From contig JAKMEB010000054.1 in NCBI GenBank assembly GCA_022426185.1, positions 1 through 43,256 on the forward strand: a DNA stretch of 43,256 nt, read 5' to 3'. Of this stretch, positions 19,077-27,592 are shown piece after piece (position 1 is the stretch's first letter; every line of letters starts with the position of its first letter). The DNA comes from Schleiferiaceae bacterium. GTDB taxonomy: Bacteria > Bacteroidota > Bacteroidia > Flavobacteriales > Schleiferiaceae. The position numbers were made by a program, and so were the translations under genes. Below the pieces are notes generated by a model. It was not told the DNA's origin. It made no database searches and was given only the letters and a program-made list of their open reading frames with translations.

Positions 19077-19843
19077 AAGTGCAATCTCCCTTTAAAAACC
19101 TGGACCGCAGGTCCAGTAAGCACTACATTCTTAAAAGGTCCACGACCTTCAAAATCTACAGTCAGCGTTCCACCTTGGGCATACAATGTAACCGGTGCTG
19201 ATGGGACCCAGCCTTGAGCCACGGCGACCATTGCCGCAGCAGTTGCACCGGTTCCGCAAGCTAAAGTTTCGTTTTCTACACCGCGTTCGTACGTCCTAAT
19301 AGAAAGTTCACCTTCGCACGCTTGTATGAAATTCACGTTCACTCCTTCCGGACCGTAAGCATCTCGAATAGGTCGTGCTGTACCTACAAAATCTGGTCCT
19401 GGAGCGCGGTGTTCAACGTGTTGTGGTGAACCTGTATTTATGAAATACCCCTCGTTTTTTGAAATAACGGAAGGGGCATCTATCATACTTAAAGCGACGC
19501 TTGTTTCTGAAACAAGGGCCGTATGTGCGCCATCCACGGCATGAAAACGCAATGTACCCTGAGCAGCAATGCCTAAATCCACTGCAAAACGAGCGATACA
19601 TCTTCCGCCGTTGCCACACATCGTACTTTCCTTACCGTCGGAATTGTAATACCGCATGTAAAAATGATCTCCTTCAACCTGAGGCGCTTCTAATAACATT
19701 AATCCATCCGCACCTACACCATAATTGCGATGGCACCATTGTGCGATGGTTTCTGTCGTTAAGGTCAGGTCGTTGGATCGATTATCAATAAGAATGAAAT
19801 CATTTCCAGCGCCGTGGTATTTATAAAATTCTAGGTAAGCCAT
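19073..19843 (-). CDS. dapF: Diaminopimelate epimerase
   Basis: DapF converts LL- to meso-diaminopimelate, the peptidoglycan crosslinking residue and direct precursor of lysine. The 256-residue protein has both active-site cysteines: Cys76 in MCGNGGRC and Cys196 in LACGTGATAA. The N-terminal YKYHGAGNDFILID is the usual start. It heads a three-gene operon with a GNAT enzyme and mltG. Upstream, the minus strand has TAACTTTA at 19866-19873, one base off the Bacteroidota -7 consensus, about 22 bases before the ATG; this is a weak promoter candidate. Confidence 0.96.
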   Translation of the reverse strand: MAYLEFYKYHGAGNDFILIDNRSNDLTLTTETIAQWCHRNYGVGADGLMLLEAPQVEGDHFYMRYYNSDGKESTMCGNGGRCIARFAVDLGIAAQGTLRFHAVDGAHTALVSETSVALSMIDAPSVISKNEGYFINTGSPQHVEHRAPGPDFVGTARPIRDAYGPEGVNVNFIQACEGELSIRTYERGVENETLACGTGATAAAMVAVAQGWVPSAPVTLYAQGGTLTVDFEGRGPFKNVVLTGPAVQVFKGRLHL

Positions 19844-19954
19844 CCCTATAGGTGTTAAAAGGCGTTAAAGTTATGCGTTTCGGCGGGGTATGTACGTTGA
19901 TTTGGTGTACAATTTGAAGGTACGAAGTAATCAAGAATCTAACGAAAGAACCTT

Positions 19955-21412
19955 ATGAAAGCATTATTGAAATCCATCGCTCGTCCGGTACTATTCATTT
20001 CCATAGGCGGCTTAATCGCACTGGGAGCTGCACACAGCTTGGGTTGGACTGGTAAAACGATCATCATTAAGGATACTGATGAGCGTCCCGCTCAAGTGCG
20101 CTGGACGGCAAACAATCCTGTGCCCGCAGCTTCTACAGATTTTGTCGAAGCTGCAGAACGCACTGTTGCCGCGGTCGTTCACGTGAAGACCACTACAGAG
20201 CGCATTCAGAATTATTACAACCCACTCAATGATCTATTTTTTGGCCGTCCCTCTTCGCCGAAAAGGCATGAAGTAGAAGGTTCAGGTTCTGGAGTCATAC
20301 TGACAGAAGACGGTTACATCGTGACCAATAATCACGTAATAAAGGATGCGAAGAAAATAGTTGTAACTACCTCAAATAATGATGAGTACGAAGCTACCTT
20401 GATGGGTACAGATCCGACAACAGATATTGCATTATTAAAAATCGACGGCAGCGATTTGACGAGCGTTCAGGTAGGTAATTCCGACGACGTACGATTAGGC
20501 GAATGGGTATTGGCTGTTGGAAATCCATTCAACCTTACCTCCACCGTTACTGCCGGTATTATTTCTGCGAAGGGTCGTGATATCAATATCATCGATGAGC
20601 AAAGTGCGATAGAGAGCTTTTTACAAACCGATGCCGCTGTAAATCCAGGTAATTCCGGAGGTGCTTTAGTGAATACCGCAGGCGAGTTGATTGGAATCAA
20701 TACCGCCATTTCCTCGCGAAGTGGCTCATTTGAAGGATACAGCTTCGCCGTACCCGCAAATTTAATGCTCAAAGTAGTTAATGATCTGAAGGAATACGGT
20801 CGCGTACAACGCGCATTTATAGGCATCAACTACAATGAAGTGACTGCAGGATTGAGTGAAGAATTGAGCCTAGAAGTCAACAAAGGTGTATATGTTGCTA
20901 ATGTCATTGCAGGTGGCGCTGCGGACGATGCCGGCATCAGTAAAGGAGATGTTGTTATTAACGTAAATGGTAAGCCCATCAATTCTGGAGCGGATCTCAC
21001 TGAAGCATTAGGACAACATCGGCCTGGAGAAAAACTCTCTGTTGTCGTGAACCGATCGGGTAAAAACAAAGCATTTGAAGTGGTACTAAAAAATAAATTG
21101 GGGACCACCGAAATGCTCACTAAAGAGGAAGAACTGCTGCGCAGCTATGGTGCAAAAGTTAACGATTTAAGTAGTGTAGATAAACGTCGTTTAGGACTCC
21201 GAAATGGAATTAGAGTGACTGAAGTGCTGGGTGGCCGATTTGAAAATGCAGGTATCCCTAGAGACTTCATCATCGTAAAACTGAACAATGTCTACCTAGA
21301 GAACGTGGAAAGTTTTGAACGACTGGTGCAACAGTTTAACTCCGGAGACGGTGTCCTCATTCAAGGGTATGAACCTAATGGCAGAGCAAATTACTATGCC
21401 TTCGAATGGTAA
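19955..21412 (+). CDS. Do/HtrA-family serine protease with two PDZ domains
   Basis: The 485-residue product has an N-terminal membrane anchor or uncleaved signal helix (about 9-30), a trypsin-like protease domain and two PDZ domains. The catalytic triad is His127 (TNNHVI), Asp157 (TTDIALLKI) and Ser234 (NPGNSGGALV). PDZ1 lies near 280-375 and PDZ2 near 395-480. Deg/HtrA proteases degrade or hold misfolded periplasmic proteins during envelope stress. The domain count matches DegP/DegQ, but assignment between degP and degQ is not possible here. It is preceded by an AT-rich region with a TAcaaTTTG stretch that has three bases in the gap instead of two, so the promoter is uncertain. Confidence 0.93.
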   Translation: MKALLKSIARPVLFISIGGLIALGAAHSLGWTGKTIIIKDTDERPAQVRWTANNPVPAASTDFVEAAERTVAAVVHVKTTTERIQNYYNPLNDLFFGRPSSPKRHEVEGSGSGVILTEDGYIVTNNHVIKDAKKIVVTTSNNDEYEATLMGTDPTTDIALLKIDGSDLTSVQVGNSDDVRLGEWVLAVGNPFNLTSTVTAGIISAKGRDINIIDEQSAIESFLQTDAAVNPGNSGGALVNTAGELIGINTAISSRSGSFEGYSFAVPANLMLKVVNDLKEYGRVQRAFIGINYNEVTAGLSEELSLEVNKGVYVANVIAGGAADDAGISKGDVVINVNGKPINSGADLTEALGQHRPGEKLSVVVNRSGKNKAFEVVLKNKLGTTEMLTKEEELLRSYGAKVNDLSSVDKRRLGLRNGIRVTEVLGGRFENAGIPRDFIIVKLNNVYLENVESFERLVQQFNSGDGVLIQGYEPNGRANYYAFEW

Positions 21413-21495
21413 ACACAAGTAACCTATATTGACTATTACACCATGGAGCGCATTGTTTCATCTGGGGATATCTTTACGCCAAACACCTGTGTCAA

Positions 21496-21512
21496 AGTGT
21501 ACATATTACACT
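21496..21512. repeat. Perfect inverted repeat AGTGTA-N5-TACACT
   Basis: This 17-base palindrome lies about 90 bases upstream of the gap promoter element, in a noncoding leader. It looks like an operator for a dimeric regulator, which is unidentified. Confidence 0.55.
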
Positions 21513-21532
21513 GTTTATAATGAGACTAATCA

Positions 21533-21545
21533 ACTGTATTACAGT
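21533..21545. repeat. Perfect inverted repeat ACTGTA-N1-TACAGT
   Basis: This second palindrome lies 35 bases (centre to centre) downstream of the first and 47 bases upstream of the gap -7 box. Both contain GTA/TAC cores. Confidence 0.5.
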
Positions 21546-21591
21546 AAAATAACAAGTACAGATAAACCTTTTTAACTCTGAGTCCCTGCCC

Positions 21592-21599
21592 TAACTTTG
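21592..21599 (+). promoter_or_regulatory. -7 element TAACTTTG for the GAPDH gene
   Basis: This exact TAnnTTTG match ends 26 bases before the ATG at 21626. No convincing -33 TTG is at the normal distance, so an activator bound at the upstream palindromes is plausible. Confidence 0.6.
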
Positions 21600-21625
21600 T
21601 AGGTAGAACCACCAAACTCTCACCT

Positions 21626-23059
21626 ATGATTACTCCGCAAGAGTACACTAAAAAAGTGGGGCTTCGTATCCAAAACGAACGCCTCGCCGTGGACGTAAGT
21701 GCCTGCGTACACGAACTCTTTTACAATAGAGGAATAGAAATCACCATATTCCGTAACCAGCTCAGAGATAAAAGTGCAAGCCAAGTATTGGAATTGCATC
21801 AATACGCTACGGATTTTGTTGGTAAAACCATCCGCGTGGATGATACCCTAGAGATGCTTCTTGCACTCAAGCGAACGGCTATTGAGCATGCAAAGCTAGA
21901 TATTGGCCGCATCACGCACGAATGGTCACAAACTGAGGTTACGGCTGACCACTGGATCATGGATCATTTGGAAAGTTTCTTTGAGCGTTCAATCCCAGAA
22001 CCACGTGACGTAATTCTCTTTGGATTTGGTCGCATTGGTCGTTTATTGGCTCGGGAATTGATCGTACAAGAAGGAAGTGGACAGCAACTGCGTCTGCGGG
22101 CCGTAGCAGTCCGAAGTATTGATGCCGCCAGTCTTCATAAAAGAGCATCGCTACTAAAAATCGATTCTGTACATGGTGACTTCCCTGGTACTATCGTGGT
22201 GGACGAAGAAAATTTCGCCTTAATAATTAACGGACGTCCCGTCTATTTCATACCTGCTCCGGACCCCTCAGAAGCAGATTATACTGCCTACGGAATTAAT
22301 AATGCCTTACTTATCGATAACTCCGGTGCTTTCAGAGATAAGAACGCTCTGAGCAGGCATCTTCAAGGAAAAGGGGTAGATAAGGTTTTACTTACAGCAC
22401 CGGGCAAAGGCATTCCAAACATTGTCCATGGCGTTAATCATAACACTGTGTCTAAGAGCGAACGTATCATCTCTGCAGCAAGTTGCACCACAAATGCCAT
22501 ATCTCCGGTACTTAAGGTCATTAATGATCACTTTGGTATTGAACGCGGTCATTTAGAGACCATACATGCGTATACGAATGATCAGAACCTTGTAGATAAT
22601 ATGCACAGCAAATACCGTCGTGGTAGAGCTGCTGCGATGAATATGGTCATCACGGAAACCGGCGCTGGCAAGGCCGTGGATAAATGTATCCCAGGCTTAG
22701 GCGAGAAATTGACTTCTTCTGCCATTCGCGTTCCTGTTCCAAATGGTTCACTGGCCATTCTTAACTTACAATTGGAACGCCCAGCAGAATTAGAAACGAT
22801 CCACAACACCGTCAAGAATGCAGCTTTATCAGGCGCATTGGTAGAGCAAATTCATTACAATACCTCTAATGAACTGGTTTCCTCCGACATCGTTGGAAAT
22901 CCTTGCCCATCTATTTATGACGTGAATGCTACTCAAGTTACTAAAGATGGGAAGTCTGCAGTATTATACGTTTGGTATGATAATGAGTACGGTTACAGTC
23001 GACAAGTACTGCGTCTTGCAAAGTATCATACTGGTGTGCGCCGTCCTTCGTACTATTAA
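21626..23059 (+). CDS. gap: Glyceraldehyde-3-phosphate dehydrogenase, long Bacteroidota form
   Basis: The 477-residue enzyme oxidises glyceraldehyde-3-phosphate with phosphate to 1,3-bisphosphoglycerate, or runs backward in gluconeogenesis. The GAPDH core begins at about residue 125 (LFGFGRIGRLLARELI), after an N-terminal extension of roughly 125 residues known from the Bacteroidota long form. Catalytic Cys287 is in SAASCTTNAI, followed by HAYTNDQ and the WYDNEYGYS end motif. In the position where classical NAD enzymes carry an Asp after the second strand, the sequence reads VAVRSID, so cofactor preference (NAD or NADP) is open. It has its own -7 box and two palindromes upstream, and a strong bidirectional terminator downstream. 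Confidence 0.93.
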   Translation: MITPQEYTKKVGLRIQNERLAVDVSACVHELFYNRGIEITIFRNQLRDKSASQVLELHQYATDFVGKTIRVDDTLEMLLALKRTAIEHAKLDIGRITHEWSQTEVTADHWIMDHLESFFERSIPEPRDVILFGFGRIGRLLARELIVQEGSGQQLRLRAVAVRSIDAASLHKRASLLKIDSVHGDFPGTIVVDEENFALIINGRPVYFIPAPDPSEADYTAYGINNALLIDNSGAFRDKNALSRHLQGKGVDKVLLTAPGKGIPNIVHGVNHNTVSKSERIISAASCTTNAISPVLKVINDHFGIERGHLETIHAYTNDQNLVDNMHSKYRRGRAAAMNMVITETGAGKAVDKCIPGLGEKLTSSAIRVPVPNGSLAILNLQLERPAELETIHNTVKNAALSGALVEQIHYNTSNELVSSDIVGNPCPSIYDVNATQVTKDGKSAVLYVWYDNEYGYSRQVLRLAKYHTGVRRPSYY

Positions 23060-23085
23060 TAGCCATCAAACCTAATAGAATCAAA

Positions 23086-23120
23086 AAGGGCTCGGTACAG
23101 ATGTACCGAGCCCTTCTTTA
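23086..23120. terminator. Bidirectional terminator between gap and the Lrp-type gene
   Basis: A perfect 12-bp inverted repeat (GGGCTCGGTACA / TGTACCGAGCCC) flanked by A tracts on the left and T-rich sequence on the right can serve both convergent genes. Confidence 0.9.
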
Positions 23121-23140
23121 TTTAATGCATACAGCCTAAA

Positions 23141-23614
23141 CTATTTGCCTTCGTCTATAATAAGTTTAAGTAATCCTGTATTTGAATTTAGGCTCTCCTC
23201 CAGACTGATCATACTCTCCGTATTTTCCACACCCTCTACATCGTTAATCCTAAAAATAACATCCTTCGCATGGGATGCATCACGACAACGAATTTTACAA
23301 AATATACCATATTTACCAGTGGCTAAATGTGCCACAGTAACTTCCGGTACGCTTCGAAGTGCATTTATTATTTGAGGTGATGTAGAAGAACGAGACGTAT
23401 AGAGCCCTACGTAAGCAATAAACCCAAAGCCAAGCTTTTCGTAATCTACACTTATCGACGTACTCTTAATAATACCAATCTGCTCCATCTTTTTAACGCG
23501 CACATGAATGGTACCTGGGCTGACTAATAAATCCTTGGCAATTTCAGTGAAGGGTTTTCGTGCGTCCTTTACTAAATACTCTAGAATCTGTTTGTCAAGT
23601 TTATCGATCTTCAT
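23141..23614 (-). CDS. Lrp/AsnC family transcriptional regulator
   Basis: The 157-residue protein has the N-terminal AsnC-type helix-turn-helix (LDKQILEYLVKDARKPFTEIAKDLLVS) and the C-terminal RAM/ACT-like ligand domain (FGFIAYVGLYT, VPEVTVAHLATGKYGIFCKI). Members bind amino acids and form octamers or dimers that control amino-acid metabolism. The start at ATG 23614 places IDKLDKQ near the N-terminus as usual. Its gene faces gap and diverges from the orphan small protein at 23800, so it could control that gene, but no binding site was proven. Confidence 0.93.
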   Translation of the reverse strand: MKIDKLDKQILEYLVKDARKPFTEIAKDLLVSPGTIHVRVKKMEQIGIIKSTSISVDYEKLGFGFIAYVGLYTSRSSTSPQIINALRSVPEVTVAHLATGKYGIFCKIRCRDASHAKDVIFRINDVEGVENTESMISLEESLNSNTGLLKLIIDEGK

Positions 23615-23736
23615 AATGCGTGATTCGGTTTATTAACCCAGCTAAATTACTTGATTATGGGATAGGTTACCTCATTTTTATACCGTTAAGGCTTGCGATA
23701 GCACTTCGTTTTATTTCAGGTTCAATTTTATTGTTG

Positions 23737-23744
23737 TATTTTTG
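23737..23744 (+). promoter_or_regulatory. -7 element TATTTTTG for the 75-residue protein
   Basis: This exact TAnnTTTG match lies 55 bases before the ATG. The leader contains GTTCAA and TTGAAC as separated inverted repeats (around 23751-23778), which could form a hairpin near the 5' end. Confidence 0.6.
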
Positions 23745-23799
23745 CATTCTGTTCAAGATAAACGCATATTTGTTGAACTCAAACTAAAAACGCACCACT

Positions 23800-24027
23800 A
23801 TGACTGAATTAAGTACTGATACGCCTACACAAACCGCTCTTTACACCATCAACAATCCTGAAAGTGTTATTGAAGTCTTTCTAGATGATGCTGCGGGTAA
23901 CGTGCGCGAGGTTAAGTGCTTAAATCACAACCGATGTAAAGAATATACCTACAGTGTTGCTGAATATTTAGACCGCTACAGCCACCATCCTGCCGGCAAA
24001 GCGGTGAAAGCAGCATTAAAAGCATAA
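23800..24027 (+). CDS. Small orphan protein of unknown function
   Basis: This 75-residue protein is not one I recognise. It is acidic at the start, then has a NPESVIEVFLDDAAGNVREVKC strand-like region, a polar middle with His and Cys (CLNHNRCKEY), and a helical, basic C-terminus ending KAVKAALKA. There is no signal peptide or membrane helix, so it is likely cytosolic. It is a single-gene unit with an exact -7 box before it, a short leader and a strong terminator after it, which argues that it is a real, well-expressed gene. It sits between a divergent Lrp-type regulator and convergent gcvT. Confidence 0.75.
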   Translation: MTELSTDTPTQTALYTINNPESVIEVFLDDAAGNVREVKCLNHNRCKEYTYSVAEYLDRYSHHPAGKAVKAALKA

Positions 24028-24064
24028 CAATCTTTCCGTTCACTCTGTTTGTATTTGGGTTAAA

Positions 24065-24097
24065 GTGGCGTTGAGGGAAAGCAACGCCACTTTTTTT
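24065..24097 (+). terminator. Terminator for the 75-residue protein gene
   Basis: GTGGCGTTG pairs with CAACGCCAC around an 8-base loop, followed by seven T residues. Confidence 0.92.
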
Positions 24098-24103
24098 GCA
24101 TAA

Positions 24104-24133
24104 AAAAAGGCGCATCATTTGATGCGCCTTTTT
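24104..24133. terminator. Second terminator, most likely for gcvT
   Basis: GGCGCATCA / TGATGCGCC with flanking A and T tracts can work on both strands; on the minus strand it lies 22 bases after the gcvT stop. Confidence 0.9.
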
Positions 24134-24155
24134 AATCTATACCGCTAAGGAAGTC

Positions 24156-25253
24156 CTATTTCTTGTAGAATGGAAGCTTACCCACCTGCGCTTTAATCTG
24201 CTTATTACGAATCACCACGAAGAACGTAGCCCCCTCTTTTGATAAGGCAACAGGAACATAACCCATTCCAATATTTTTGCCAGTAGATGGACTGTTGGTA
24301 CCTGAAGTAACACGACCGATCTCTTTTCCAGACGCATCTGCTATGGCATAGCCTTGTCTTGGTATACCGCGATCAATCATTTCAAATCCAACGAGCTTGT
24401 TTTCTGCACCAGCCTCTTTCTGGGCCTGAAAAAGCTCACAGGAAACAAAATCTTTAGTGAATTTGGTAATCCATGAAAGACCGGCTTCTATTGGACTTGT
24501 TGTATCATCAATATCATTTCCGTAGAGCGCCATACCCATTTCTAAACGAAGGGTATCCCTAGCACCTAGGCCAGCTGGAGCTAATCCAAAGGCATCACCG
24601 GCCTTGACGACTGCATCCCAAAGTTTTTCAGCGACCGCGTTAGGAACATACAACTCAAAGCCTCCTGATCCAGTGTAGCCTGTTGCGGAAATTATGACGT
24701 CATCTATTCCAGCAAGAGTGTCTACGGTAAAACTGTAGTATTTGATGGCTGCTAAATCAATATTTGTGAGCGTTTGTAGCAACGGGATTGCATTGGGACC
24801 TTGAACAGCTAAAAGACTGTAACCGTCGCTTTCATTACGCAAGCTCACGTCAAATTTAGGCGCATAATGCATGAGGTGATTCCAATCCTTTTCAATGTTG
24901 GATGCATTAACAACCAACATAAAATGTTGCGCGGAAAAGCAATACACTAATAGATCATCGACAATACCGCCTTGCGCATTTGGTAGGCAGCTGTACTGGA
25001 TTTTACCCGGTAATAATCGACTAACGTCGTTAGAAGTTACCAGTTGCAAAAAATCTAATGCTTGTGGACCTTCAACGAAGAATTCACCCATGTGACTCAC
25101 GTCGAACATACCCACCGCTTCGCGCACTGCTGCATGTTCTAGCTTAAGTCCATTGTATTGTACTGGCATGTTGTACCCCGCAAACGGTACCATTTTCGCC
25201 CCCAAAGCTTCATGAACATGGGTTAGCGCGGTGGTTTTTAAATCGTTACTCAT
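24156..25253 (-). CDS. gcvT: Aminomethyltransferase, glycine cleavage T-protein
   Basis: GcvT takes the aminomethyl group from lipoyl-H-protein, releases ammonia and gives 5,10-methylenetetrahydrofolate. The 365-residue product has the folate-binding N-terminal signatures (MFDVSHMGEF, GGIVDDLLVYCF with the catalytic-site Asp) and GYTGSGGFELYV and LGARDTLRLEMGMALYGNDID, with ISWITKF-type segment (GLSWITKFTKDF). Length and motif order are normal for the family. It is 98 bases downstream of the SulP gene on the same strand and no terminator was found between, so it may be the end of the same transcript or have its own promoter. Other glycine-cleavage genes are not in the window. Confidence 0.95.
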   Translation of the reverse strand: MSNDLKTTALTHVHEALGAKMVPFAGYNMPVQYNGLKLEHAAVREAVGMFDVSHMGEFFVEGPQALDFLQLVTSNDVSRLLPGKIQYSCLPNAQGGIVDDLLVYCFSAQHFMLVVNASNIEKDWNHLMHYAPKFDVSLRNESDGYSLLAVQGPNAIPLLQTLTNIDLAAIKYYSFTVDTLAGIDDVIISATGYTGSGGFELYVPNAVAEKLWDAVVKAGDAFGLAPAGLGARDTLRLEMGMALYGNDIDDTTSPIEAGLSWITKFTKDFVSCELFQAQKEAGAENKLVGFEMIDRGIPRQGYAIADASGKEIGRVTSGTNSPSTGKNIGMGYVPVALSKEGATFFVVIRNKQIKAQVGKLPFYKK

Positions 25254-25351
25254 TGTGATTGGTTCTTTATAGGTTAGCCATTACCTTCAAGGGGAAGACA
25301 CTTATAGTAATCTTCTGAAAATGAGAGGTAATTGTACTAGTATACATGGGC

Positions 25352-27592
25352 TCAAGAAGATGGGATCTTCATGCGTTGCGCCCAATCGCGTGCAAAACTA
25401 ACCATCAATTTGAACTCTGCCACACTTGCAACCCGTTCTTTATGGAAAATTAAAATTGATTTACCATTGCTTTCCATGTGAAAATCTGGATGCTCAAGTA
25501 AGAAGTCGACGCATTCTTTGGTGAAAAAGGCCTTAATCTCCTTAGGACGGGGGCCCTTCAGTTTGAATTTCGAATCAAATACCGGATTCCCTATTTTCAC
25601 ATCCTTTACCCCTGCATATTGCGCTAAACGAGAGAAAATGCGCTCGCGGTCTAAGACGAATTCAGGCAAGGTATTGATCTGAGGTTCCATCACTACACAC
25701 GCTAAGTGCTGGCTGTCTTTCATAATGAACTCACCGCTATGTGAGCTCACCTCCAAGGCGTAGAAATTTTCATCAACATCTTTAAGGAGGTTCGTTGTGT
25801 AGTCGATACGACGGTGGTCAAAGTATTTGAATTGTTCCACTAATTCGTCCCATTTAGAGGGCGGCCACGCAATGTATTTTAGTTCATTCAATACGGCATA
25901 GGCACTCAGTTTTTCTTGCTTAGCGCTCAATCTAGGACCTTGAGCGTTGCCTGCAGTACCTCGCATACTGTACTTAGCGGGGTTTGAACGCGACTGTACA
26001 CCCAAAGGATGAGACGATGACGGCGCAAAGGCTTCCAAGCCAACAAGCTCAAGGCTACCTCCTTTTTGATCAAAAAGCTCTGTGTAACCAGAGAGGTGTT
26101 CCATCACGGTATGGTCGACAAACTGGGTATTAGAGAAATCTGCAATCAGCGTGGCCGTAGTTGGGACGCTATCTAGCTTACTCTTTAACCTAGGGTAGTT
26201 CAAGAAATTCGCGAAGTAATTGATGTTCAATATGAACTTCTGTTCGTCCTCTTCGTAAAGCAATGTATTAGGACGGTAGAAATAGCGTAACATATCTACT
26301 CCTGAGCCAGTAATAAATACTTGGACAATGAACGTGGCCAACATTCCTAAGACGATACCCATGATCAATCCATAAACGAGGGTCGCGAAAAGGGTAAAGA
26401 AAAATAGAAATAACTGCTCTAAACCTATACTAGCAATACGTCTGAACTGCGATGGATTCAAGAGTTTATATCCGGTAAATACCAAAATAGCGGCTAATGC
26501 AGGAAGCGGAATTTGAGTCAGGAGTGTCCGGAAGAACAATACGAAGATTAAAATGAGAATTCCATGAAAGAAATTAGCCGAACGTGTTTTAGCTCCATTA
26601 CTCACATTTACAGAACTACGGGCAATTACCGTTACTACACTGAGTCCACCAACTAATCCAGATAAAGCAGTTGCAATACCTAAAGCGCGTAGATCCTTAT
26701 TGACATTTGAACGGCGCTTGTATGGATCTAATCGGTCCATACCTTTAATAGACAGCAAACTCTCTATACTTGCGATAAAGGTTAGTGAAACTGCTGCCCC
26801 CCAAAAAGGACCTTTGGTAATGCCTGAGAAATCCGGCATACGCCATGCAGACATCCAATCGGCTGGAATATTTACCAGATACTTTTCGGGAAAGAAGCTT
26901 GTACCAGTAATCCGAGTACCTATCATTTGAACTGCAACAGAAATAATAACTACCCAAAGTGGAGCTGGAACAGAATGCACCCATTGTGCTCTAATCTTTG
27001 GAAATAATGAAAGTAACAGTAAACTGAATAATCCTATACCCGCAGTTTTCCAAATTCCAGCATCGGCACCAAACAGGGCTTTTACGGAACTCACAAATTC
27101 CAGTAATAAAGGAATAGGGGCTGTGCTTTCAGGATCTAAAATTCCAATCATCACATGGCTTTGCTTCGCCAAAATGATAATTCCGATGGCTGCCAGCATT
27201 CCTTGAACGGCTGATGTCGGAAAAAGATCCGCTAATACACCTAAACGTACGGATCCTAATAAAAATAATAAAACACCACTTACGACAATTGCACCCAGTG
27301 CCATGTAATAACCGGCGAGCATATCTCCATTTCCTAGAGTTGTGATTGCTGCAAGAGTGACCACCGCTAAACCATTACCTGCGCCGGTGATGGTCACATA
27401 GGAACCACCTAAATGTGCTACGACTACTCCACCAACCACTGCAGCCATGAGACCAGCGATGGCTGGTGCACCCGATGCCAAGGCCAATGCTATTGAAATA
27501 GGCAATGCGACTAATGATACTACAAATCCAGCTTTTAGATCTGCCTGCCAATTTTCCTTAAACCCTTTTAATCCGCTGCTTGGCTTATTCAT
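25352..27592 (-). CDS. SulP (SLC26-like) anion transporter with STAS and an extra C-terminal domain
   Basis: The 746-residue protein has about 12 membrane segments in its first 430 residues with SulP signatures: ALPISIALALASG, GGSYVTITGAGNGLA, PTSAVQGMLAAIG, LTFIASIESLLSIKGMDRLDP. A STAS domain follows (about 440-545, ATLIADFSNTQFVDHTVMEHL). The last 170 residues form an extra soluble domain (NELKYIAWPPSKWDELVEQF to the end) that I cannot assign with certainty. SulP proteins carry bicarbonate, sulfate or other anions; the substrate is not readable here. I start at ATG 27592: it overlaps the Usp stop by eight bases, whereas an in-frame ATG at 27619 would overlap by 35. It ends a seven-gene operon. 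Confidence 0.9.
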   Translation of the reverse strand: MNKPSSGLKGFKENWQADLKAGFVVSLVALPISIALALASGAPAIAGLMAAVVGGVVVAHLGGSYVTITGAGNGLAVVTLAAITTLGNGDMLAGYYMALGAIVVSGVLLFLLGSVRLGVLADLFPTSAVQGMLAAIGIIILAKQSHVMIGILDPESTAPIPLLLEFVSSVKALFGADAGIWKTAGIGLFSLLLLSLFPKIRAQWVHSVPAPLWVVIISVAVQMIGTRITGTSFFPEKYLVNIPADWMSAWRMPDFSGITKGPFWGAAVSLTFIASIESLLSIKGMDRLDPYKRRSNVNKDLRALGIATALSGLVGGLSVVTVIARSSVNVSNGAKTRSANFFHGILILIFVLFFRTLLTQIPLPALAAILVFTGYKLLNPSQFRRIASIGLEQLFLFFFTLFATLVYGLIMGIVLGMLATFIVQVFITGSGVDMLRYFYRPNTLLYEEDEQKFILNINYFANFLNYPRLKSKLDSVPTTATLIADFSNTQFVDHTVMEHLSGYTELFDQKGGSLELVGLEAFAPSSSHPLGVQSRSNPAKYSMRGTAGNAQGPRLSAKQEKLSAYAVLNELKYIAWPPSKWDELVEQFKYFDHRRIDYTTNLLKDVDENFYALEVSSHSGEFIMKDSQHLACVVMEPQINTLPEFVLDRERIFSRLAQYAGVKDVKIGNPVFDSKFKLKGPRPKEIKAFFTKECVDFLLEHPDFHMESNGKSILIFHKERVASVAEFKLMVSFARDWAQRMKIPSS

